8,864 bases of DNA, taken from assembly GCA_964632175.1 (NCBI GenBank), contig CAZWBJ010000030.1:1-8864 (forward strand), written 5' to 3'. Under the pieces are notes generated by a model, which was not told the origin of the DNA, did not search any database, and worked only from the letters and a program-made list of their open reading frames with translations. This DNA comes from JAWBSP01 sp964632175. Lineage in GTDB: Archaea; Hadarchaeota; Hadarchaeia; Hadarchaeales; JAWBSP01. This document shows, piece by piece, positions 1-4,442 of this stretch; the first letter of the stretch is position 1, and every line of letters starts with the position of its first letter. The position numbers and the translations under genes are program-made.

Positions 1-149
1 AAGGTGATGATCACTTGCCTCAGGAAGATTGACCTGGGGATGAGGGCCAACGCCAGGATGCACGGGTGGGTCAGGCTTGACGACGTCTCCCCGGAGGAGG
101 CGGCCAAGCTTCCCGAGCCCAAGGAGTACGATCCGGAGCTGAGGGTCTG
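1..149 (+). repeat. Direct repeat, copy 1 (3' part of cassette repeat)
   Basis: Bases 1-149 match 1564-1712 and 3361-3509 with no difference. The repeat lies inside the small gene and ends abruptly: base 150 is T here and C in the other two copies. Perfect identity, including synonymous positions, points to recent duplication or ongoing gene conversion. Confidence 0.95.
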
Positions 150-165
150 TTACCTCAAGATTTGA
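1..165 (+). CDS. Small coiled-coil membrane protein, copy 1 (5' end outside window)
   Basis: This is the last 54 codons of a gene cut by the left edge; the reading frame is open from base 1 to TGA at 163-165. It is the C-terminal part of the same small protein found complete at 1453-1743 and 3166-3531. Bases 1-149 are identical to both other copies. After that the copies part, and this one ends in Tyr-Leu-Lys-Ile. The visible part has a basic helix-like start (MITCLRKID), the motif HGWVRLDDVSPEEAAKLPEP, and a Cys near the end (RVCY). The predicted membrane segment and heptads of the other copies would lie off the left edge, so the heptad number here is unknown. An ATPase gene follows 46 bp later behind its own TATA-like box. 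I do not recognise a family, and the function is unknown. Confidence 0.75.
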   Translation, partial: KVMITCLRKIDLGMRANARMHGWVRLDDVSPEEAAKLPEPKEYDPELRVCYLKI

Positions 166-183
166 CATTAAACTGTCAATACC

Positions 184-192
184 TTAAATAAT
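184..192 (+). promoter_or_regulatory. Archaeal TATA-like box for the first ATPase gene
   Basis: The sequence TTAAATAAT sits in an AT-rich gap between two GC-rich genes. Its centre is about 25 bp before the ATG at 212, which is the usual TATA-to-start distance in archaea. Transcription would then begin at or next to the start codon, giving a leaderless mRNA. There is no Shine-Dalgarno match upstream of this ATG, which agrees. This is inferred from spacing and composition only. Confidence 0.55.
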
Positions 193-211
193 AGCTGATA
201 GAAAACTGTAG

Positions 212-1345
212 ATGTTGGAAAGAAGCAATCCGTGGTGGAGCACCTCCGAGTGGGAAAAGGAGGACCCTGACATTCAGAAGTACTCGAGAATGGACATGAA
301 GTGGGCCCCGGACTGGATTGATGAAATCCCCCTAGAACCCTTTTCACTGAACTTCGTCGTCGGTCCCAGGCAGGTGGGAAAAACCACGGGCATAAAACTC
401 CTCGTGCGGAAGCTGATCTCCTCCGGGTTCGAGCGCAAGTCCATCCTATACCTGAACTGCGACCTGCTGGCGAGCTTCAGGGAGCTGAGGAAAGTTCTGG
501 AGGGGGCGGACCGCTTTCGCTTCATCTTTCTGGACGAGGTCACCGGGCTCGAGTATTGGTGGAGGGTGGTGAAGGGGCTCGTCGATCTAGGGTACTTCAA
601 GGACTCCGTTCTCACGGTCAGTGGCTCCTCCTCCTTGAAACTCTGGAGGTTCGCCGAATCCTTTGCCGGCAGGAGGGGGAAGGGGAGAAACGTGGAGGTC
701 CTGCCCCTGAACTTTGGGGAGTTTGTAGGGGTTACGGGGATCGAGCCCGAGAAAGCCTTGCAAAGATATCTGCAGGTGGGCGGCTTTCCCCGGAGCCTGA
801 ACGAGGATCCCTCCTTCGGCGAGGATCTCCTCCTGAGCTTGGACAGGGAACTGTCGAGAATAGGGAGAAGCGCGAGACTTGCCAGGGAGATACTCTATGA
901 GGTTTTGAGGAAGTCCCCCTCCGCGGTCAGCTATCAGGCGCTCGCCGGCCCGCTGGGGATCTCCCATGTGACGGTCAGGGAATACCTCGAGGTCCTTCAG
1001 GATACCTTCGTGCTTGGTGTGGCCTTCCACAAGTCGGGAGAACACGTGGACTTCAAGAAGGAGAAGAAAATCTTCCTGCGCGATCCCTTTCTCGCCCGCA
1101 CCCTGGCCTCGATTTCAGGGATTACCCTGAGGGAGGAGGCCCTTTACGAGTGGGTGGTCCAGGAGCACCTGCTGAGGAAATTCGGTGAGGTTTACTACTG
1201 GAGGAACAAGTTTGAGATCGATTGCATCGCCGGGGGGCTGAAGGTGGAAGTCAAGGCCGGGAAACCCCACAGGAGGTACCCGAGGGGAGTGAAGATAGTG
1301 GATGTGGAAGATCTGCCCCGCTTTTTGCTGGAGCTATCCGGCTGA
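212..1345 (+). CDS. AAA_14/DUF4143-type P-loop ATPase with C-terminal nuclease-like fold
   Basis: A 377-residue ATP-binding protein of the archaeal/bacterial AAA_14-DUF4143 type. Residues 51-59 (GPRQVGKTT) are the Walker A loop, and 104-110 (FIFLDEV) are Walker B. SGSSS at 137-141 fits sensor 1. The family stretch with AGRRGKG and VLPLNFGEF covers 152-171, followed by GGFPR at 190-194. Residues about 225-275 look like a winged helix (ISHVTVREYLEVL). The C-terminus has the layout YYWR (328-331), E335-I-D337, then E346-V-K348, matching the ExD...ExK pattern of PD-(D/E)XK-like folds seen in DUF4143. Members of this family are common in archaea and mostly lack a proven role, so nucleotide binding is well supported but the biological task is not. 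The ATG at 212 follows a TATA-like box and has no Shine-Dalgarno. The gene is flanked on both sides by copies of the small coiled-coil gene. Confidence 0.88.
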   Translation: MLERSNPWWSTSEWEKEDPDIQKYSRMDMKWAPDWIDEIPLEPFSLNFVVGPRQVGKTTGIKLLVRKLISSGFERKSILYLNCDLLASFRELRKVLEGADRFRFIFLDEVTGLEYWWRVVKGLVDLGYFKDSVLTVSGSSSLKLWRFAESFAGRRGKGRNVEVLPLNFGEFVGVTGIEPEKALQRYLQVGGFPRSLNEDPSFGEDLLLSLDRELSRIGRSARLAREILYEVLRKSPSAVSYQALAGPLGISHVTVREYLEVLQDTFVLGVAFHKSGEHVDFKKEKKIFLRDPFLARTLASISGITLREEALYEWVVQEHLLRKFGEVYYWRNKFEIDCIAGGLKVEVKAGKPHRRYPRGVKIVDVEDLPRFLLELSG

Positions 1346-1403
1346 CGCGCGGGAACCGCGGGCATGACAAGGTAAACCGCTCGTTCCGCACTGGAAACGT
1401 TTG

Positions 1404-1720
1404 TTTCTCCTTTAAAAGGGGGCTCGGTCCAATAAACAACGTGGTGTAGAAAATGATGGCGGAGCTCATCGGGCTCATGGGGCTGGGCGTGACCCTCATC
1501 TTCACCCAGTACATTACCGCCCGATCCACCCAAAAGCTTCTCAGATCGATCCATGAGCTGCAAAAGGTGATGATCACTTGCCTCAGGAAGATTGACCTGG
1601 GGATGAGGGCCAACGCCAGGATGCACGGGTGGGTCAGGCTTGACGACGTCTCCCCGGAGGAGGCGGCCAAGCTTCCCGAGCCCAAGGAGTACGATCCGGA
1701 GCTGAGGGTCTGCTACTTCA
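1404..1720 (+). repeat. Direct repeat, copy 2 (promoter plus most of small gene)
   Basis: This segment matches 3117-3517 perfectly except at the heptad region. Bases 1404-1562 equal 3117-3275, and 1564-1720 equal 3361-3517; copy 3 carries 84 extra bp between the two blocks. The repeat begins 49 bp before the ATG, so promoter and leader are included, and ends about seven codons before this copy's stop. The DNA before 1404 and after 1720 is unlike that around copy 3. Confidence 0.95.
1411..1418 (+). promoter_or_regulatory. TATA-like box and ribosome site for small gene copy 2
   Basis: TTTAAAAG is centred about 38 bp before the ATG at 1453, predicting a start of transcription near 1440 and a leader of roughly 13 nt. 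GGTG at 1443-1446, six bases before the ATG, can pair with the archaeal 16S 3' end (CACC). So this gene appears to have a short leader with a Shine-Dalgarno, unlike the ATPase genes. The same block is repeated exactly before copy 3. Confidence 0.55.
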
Positions 1721-1743
1721 GGCTAAGAAAGGGTTTAGAATAA
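1453..1743 (+). CDS. Small membrane-anchored coiled-coil protein, copy 2 (one heptad)
   Basis: A complete 96-residue protein of no family I recognise. Residues 3-20 (ELIGLMGLGVTLIFTQYI) form a likely N-terminal membrane helix or signal anchor. A short helix follows with a single heptad SIHELQK at 32-38. Then come the basic MITCLRKID and the conserved block HGWVRLDDVSPEEAAKLPEP. There is a second Cys in RVCYF and a copy-specific tail RLRKGLE. The basic residues after the hydrophobic segment suggest the C-terminal part faces the cytoplasm, where it could meet the neighbouring ATPase; this is inference. The start is ATG at 1453, with GGTG six bases upstream; the next codon is also ATG. It lies 107 bp after the first ATPase and 42 bp before the second. 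The gene body is nearly identical in DNA to copy 3. Confidence 0.8.
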   Translation: MMAELIGLMGLGVTLIFTQYITARSTQKLLRSIHELQKVMITCLRKIDLGMRANARMHGWVRLDDVSPEEAAKLPEPKEYDPELRVCYFRLRKGLE

Positions 1744-1755
1744 CTCGTTTGTGAA

Positions 1756-1769
1756 TTAAACATTAAAAT
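1756..1769 (+). promoter_or_regulatory. TATA-like region for the second ATPase gene
   Basis: An AT-rich stretch holds two overlapping candidates, TTAAA at 1756-1760 and ATTAAAAT at 1762-1769, followed by T5 to 1773. Either lies about 20-28 bp before the possible starts at 1783-1789, compatible with a leaderless archaeal transcript. The T-run could also help end transcription of small gene copy 2. Confidence 0.45.
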
Positions 1770-1785
1770 TTTTGACTCACATGTG

Positions 1786-3105
1786 ATGATGAGGAAGGAA
1801 GAGATACTCGAGATACTCACGGACTGGAATTTTTGGGCCAAGGAGTTGAACACGGGGATAGAAAGGGAGAGCTACGTCCAGAAACTGCTCGCCCTCCTCA
1901 CGAAAACAAACCAAATCGTCTGCATTTCCGGGGTGAGAAGGGCCGGCAAATCAACCCTGATAACGCAGGTTGCGAGGGAGCTGGCCAGATCCGTGGGGGC
2001 GGAAAACACCCTGATCGTCAACTTCGAGGATGAAAGGTTCTATGAAAGAAACCTGCCCACTCTCAGACAGATCTACGACACGTATTTGGAGAGGGTGCGC
2101 CCGGGCCAAAGACCATTTGTCTTTCTGGATGAGGTTCAGGAGGTCGAAGGATGGGAGAGGTTTGCCAGGGGGATTCACGAGAGGAACGAGGCGAGGCTGG
2201 CGGTGTCGGGATCCTCCGCCAGATTGCTCAGCAGCGAGTTTGCCACTCTGCTCACCGGCAGACACGTGACCTTCCACGTTTACCCCCTCAACTTCCGCGA
2301 ATTCCTGAGATTCAGGAACTTGGATCTGACGAGTGAAGTTGAGGCGCTGGCGAGGAGGGTGCAGATAAAACAGTTGCTTGCGGAATACATGGAATTCGGA
2401 GGTTTTCCCGAGGTTGTCCTCAGCCAGGAAAAGAGGAGGATTCTGCTGAGCTACTTCGAAAGCATAATCACGAGGGACGTCGCGGAAAGGTTCAGGGTGA
2501 GGGAGAGGGAAAAGCTGAGGGTCCTCGCAAAATACTACCTCACCAACATCTCCTCCCCGATGACATTCAACAGCGTCTCGAGGTTCCTGGGGCTTCCCCT
2601 AGCGACGGTGGAGAGATTTTCCGAGTACCTGGAAACCGCGAATCTCGTCTTTTTCATCAAACGTTTTTCCTTTTCCCTGAAGGAGCAGGAGAAGGCTCCG
2701 AGGAAAACCTACTCGATAGATGTGGGGCTGTCCAACTCCGTCGGCTTTAGATTCACCATGCACCTGGGAAAGCTCATGGAAAATTTGGTGGCCATCTCAC
2801 TTAGGGTGCGGCAGTCATTCGACCCGGAACTCGAGGTCTACTACTGGAGGGACCCTTTGGGGAAAGAGGTCGACTTCGTGGTGAAGGAGGGGTTGCGGGT
2901 GAAGGAGCTCATTCAAGTGTGCCGGGACCCGAGCGACCCGGAGACACGCAGGCGAGAGATCAAGGGTTTGGTGAAGGCAATGGGGGGATTCGGGCTGAAA
3001 GAGGGACTCGTGCTGACGGAGGATTTTGAGGACGAGGAGGAGGTCGACGGGAAGAGGATCGTTTATCGGCCCCTCTGGAAGTGGCTGCTCCAGGCCCAGC
3101 CATAG
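1786..3105 (+). CDS. AAA_14/DUF4143-type P-loop ATPase, second and divergent member
   Basis: An ATPase of about 439 residues. Numbering here counts from the GTG at 1783; ATG codons at 1786 and 1789 are as likely or likelier starts, and the TATA-like spacing favours a leaderless 1786. Walker A is GVRRAGKST (50-58) and Walker B is FVFLDEV (112-118). Next are SGSSARLL (142-149), LTGRHVTFHVYPLNFREF (157-174), GGFPE (206-210) and ITRDV (229-233). A winged-helix-like region covers about 244-295. The DUF4143 end has YYWR (353-356), E362-V-D364-F, then LIQVC (376-380) where nuclease-like relatives have E-x-K, and it closes with PLWKWLL (430-436). The lysine of the ExK signature is therefore missing. 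This is a recognised archaeal ATPase type without a settled function. It differs strongly from the first ATPase in sequence and length, although both sit between near-identical copies of the small gene. Confidence 0.88.
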   Translation: MMRKEEILEILTDWNFWAKELNTGIERESYVQKLLALLTKTNQIVCISGVRRAGKSTLITQVARELARSVGAENTLIVNFEDERFYERNLPTLRQIYDTYLERVRPGQRPFVFLDEVQEVEGWERFARGIHERNEARLAVSGSSARLLSSEFATLLTGRHVTFHVYPLNFREFLRFRNLDLTSEVEALARRVQIKQLLAEYMEFGGFPEVVLSQEKRRILLSYFESIITRDVAERFRVREREKLRVLAKYYLTNISSPMTFNSVSRFLGLPLATVERFSEYLETANLVFFIKRFSFSLKEQEKAPRKTYSIDVGLSNSVGFRFTMHLGKLMENLVAISLRVRQSFDPELEVYYWRDPLGKEVDFVVKEGLRVKELIQVCRDPSDPETRRREIKGLVKAMGGFGLKEGLVLTEDFEDEEEVDGKRIVYRPLWKWLLQAQP

Positions 3106-3123
3106 GCGATTCCCGTTTTCTCC

Positions 3124-3131
3124 TTTAAAAG
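3124..3131 (+). promoter_or_regulatory. TATA-like box and ribosome site for small gene copy 3
   Basis: The same TTTAAAAG box as at 1411-1418, at the same distance from the ATG (3166), with the same GGTG ribosome site at 3156-3159. It starts only 18 bp after the stop of the second ATPase, so the small gene seems able to be transcribed on its own. Confidence 0.55.
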
Positions 3132-3165
3132 GGGGCTCGGTCCAATAAACAACGTGGTGTAGAAA

Positions 3166-3531
3166 ATGATGGCGGAGCTCATCGGGCTCATGGGGCTGGG
3201 CGTGACCCTCATCTTCACCCAGTACATTACCGCCCGATCCACCCAAAAGCTTCTCAGATCGATCCATGAGCTGCAGAAATCGACCCATGAGTTGCAGAAA
3301 TCAACCCACGAGTTGCAGAAATCGACCCACGAGTTGCAGAAATCGACCCATGAGCTACAGAAGGTGATGATCACTTGCCTCAGGAAGATTGACCTGGGGA
3401 TGAGGGCCAACGCCAGGATGCACGGGTGGGTCAGGCTTGACGACGTCTCCCCGGAGGAGGCGGCCAAGCTTCCCGAGCCCAAGGAGTACGATCCGGAGCT
3501 GAGGGTCTGCTACTTCAAGCCTAGCGATTAA
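3166..3531 (+). CDS. Small membrane-anchored coiled-coil protein, copy 3 (five heptads)
   Basis: A complete 121-residue version of the small protein. Residues 1-31 equal copy 2, including the hydrophobic N-terminal segment. Residues 32-66 are five heptads in a row: SIHELQK, then four times STHELQK. From 67 on the sequence again equals copy 2 up to RVCYF. It then ends in its own tail, KPSD. The heptads have a Leu every seven residues and a matching Ile/Thr position, as expected of a short coiled coil with a polar second core position. Four extra turns-of-seven would lengthen the rod by roughly 4 nm if it is a continuous helix. No ATPase gene follows this copy; a gene-poor stretch does. The family is not recognised. 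A membrane-anchored adaptor or partner of the neighbouring ATPases is a guess from position only. Confidence 0.8.
   Translation: MMAELIGLMGLGVTLIFTQYITARSTQKLLRSIHELQKSTHELQKSTHELQKSTHELQKSTHELQKVMITCLRKIDLGMRANARMHGWVRLDDVSPEEAAKLPEPKEYDPELRVCYFKPSD
3259..3363 (+). repeat. Five 21-bp tandem units coding a 7-residue coiled-coil heptad
   Basis: Five in-frame 21-bp units encode (S)(I/T)HELQK. The units differ mainly at third codon positions (CAT/CAC for His; CTG/TTG/CTA for Leu; TCG/TCA for Ser; AAA/AAG for Lys). The only amino-acid difference is Ile to Thr in unit 1. The matching place in copy 2 (1546-1566) has one unit only, whose start looks like unit 1 and whose end looks like unit 5. That is the pattern expected from unequal recombination or slippage that kept the frame. 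Confidence 0.95.
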
Positions 3532-4097
3532 AATTATTGGTAACACAACAAGAAGTTTTGCCAGCATGAAAGTTTCCCGGTTACTGAAATCAGTCCCCCG
3601 CCAGAGCAGACCAGACCGCTGCCACGGTCACCAAACCGAAACTCCAGGCCTTAGAGCCAATCAAAAGGGCAGCTTTTTCTGACAAAGGCAGCAGCAGGGA
3701 ATACCCAAGACGACCTAGGCAGGGAAAAGAAGACAGGGAGACTAGCCCACTCCTGTCCCAAAAACGAAAGAGGGCCCCAGTTTTTCCTCCGTTTTCCCTT
3801 TTTTTCTTCGGGACCTTAGCCCTCGAATTCGGTTATCCAAGGGCGAGATAAGTCTATATTTGCTACATTGTTCTCGGTGACACGTAATGGCATCACCAAC
3901 TTGATGGGTGACTCAAAACGCGGATTCTAAGCGGCCTCAGCTCGAGTACTCGAACACGCTATCGGCAAACATGCAAAGGTTCTTCACCACCTGGCTTGGG
4001 CATTCTCTTTCAGGACAGTGAAGACCGTGCAGCACTGTTCAAGCAGCCTAAATCGCACCGCCTTCTGGTTCTCGCGAGACTCGCCCTCACCCTCTAG
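3532..4097. other. 566-bp region without a convincing gene, between convergent genes
   Basis: No reading frame here has a credible start, length and composition together. It is visibly less GC-rich than its neighbours and has runs of T on the + strand. On the minus strand two stretches stay open but lack an ATG: 3590-3832 and, broken by two TGA codons, about 3742-4020. The second reads as Cys-containing peptide (HCPERECP, and CHREQC further on). These may be remains of a decayed gene or chance. I found no tRNA, no CRISPR-like array and no clear terminal inverted repeats. A non-coding RNA cannot be excluded. Confidence 0.5.
3781..3808 (+). terminator. Cluster of T-tracts, possible archaeal terminator
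   Basis: T5 (3781-3785), T4 (3792-3795) and T7 (3799-3805) lie in a pyrimidine-rich stretch. Archaeal RNA polymerase stops at such T-runs without needing a hairpin. They lie about 250 bp beyond the stop of small gene copy 3, so they could end read-through from that gene or an unrecognised short RNA. Spacing makes this tentative. Confidence 0.35.
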
Positions 4098-4442
4098 TTA
4101 TCCCCGGCCCTTCCGCTTCAGCATTTCCTCCTGCAGCTTCTTAAGTTCCCTCACCCTCTCCTTTTTCAAGGGAATTTTCTTCCTCCTTTCCCGGATGAAG
4201 CGCTCTAGGGTTTCCACCGCCACCAGCTCCGGCCTAGTGAGCTTCTCCTCGATCGGGATAATCCTAGGTGGCGGGGCGGCCTCCAGCTCCCTGATGAGCT
4301 CCTTCAGGGAACCCCGATCCTCCGCCCCCAGCCTTCTTCCCAGCGACCTCAGCCTTCCAACCATTCGCTTGTAGACCGGCCCCCTCAGGACCCTCTCGTA
4401 CTTCTTCTGGATCCTCCTCAGCCTGAGCTCGGAGAGGTGGGG
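4098..4442 (-). other. Basic cytoplasmic tail of the giant surface protein
   Basis: Residues 1473-1586 of the visible protein are rich in Arg, Lys and Glu, with helical character (IQKKYERVL; LKELIRELE; ERVRELKKLQEEMLKRK) and one Pro-rich break (AAPPPRIIP). By the positive-inside rule this segment faces the cytoplasm. Such a long inner tail is unusual for an archaeal surface protein and could bind a cytoplasmic partner or nucleic acid. No known domain was recognised. Confidence 0.7.

Larger units (their letters stand above)
3117..3517 (+). repeat. Direct repeat, copy 3 (promoter plus most of small gene, expanded)
   Basis: Counterpart of 1404-1720. Identity to that copy starts 12 bp after the stop codon of the second ATPase and runs through the promoter, leader and small gene, broken only by an 84-bp expansion in the heptad tract. 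From 3361 to 3509 it is also identical to window bases 1-149. Beyond 3517 the copies diverge. Confidence 0.95.

Noticed and set aside
3259..3363. CRISPR-like array
   Set aside because: The units are contiguous 21-bp in-frame coding repeats with no spacers between them.
3063..3482. Minus-strand open frame across small gene copy 3, with repeated SWVDFCN units
   Set aside because: It is the reverse-strand reading of the 21-bp tandem tract. A matching one exists over copy 2 (1251-1685). The + strand frame has the promoter, ribosome site and coiled-coil pattern.
1..3531. Composite transposon with the small gene as insertion sequence
   Set aside because: The small protein has no transposase motifs, and no terminal inverted repeats or target duplications were seen at the repeat borders. 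The direct repeats remain a recombination substrate without being a known mobile element.
3355..3567. Minus-strand 70-codon frame starting with a signal-like MLAKLLVVLPIILIA
   Set aside because: After about 15 residues it runs into the antisense of small gene copy 3. The hydrophobic start comes from an AT-rich spacer, and no supporting promoter or ribosome site was seen.
3590..3832. Minus-strand open stretch of 80 codons ending ALLIGSKAWSFGLV...
   Set aside because: It has no ATG or GTG start, begins directly after a stop, and matches no family I know. It is kept only as a hint of decayed sequence in the spacer description.
3880..3912. Short inverted repeats around GGTGA/TCACC as a possible element end or RNA hairpin
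   Set aside because: Stems are only 5-6 bp with mismatches and are not matched by a partner at the other side of the spacer, so chance is likely.
4018..4374. + strand frame of 118 codons over the 3' end of the giant gene
   Set aside because: Ser/Pro-rich shadow of the Arg/Lys/Glu-rich tail coding on the minus strand. It has no domain and no start signals.
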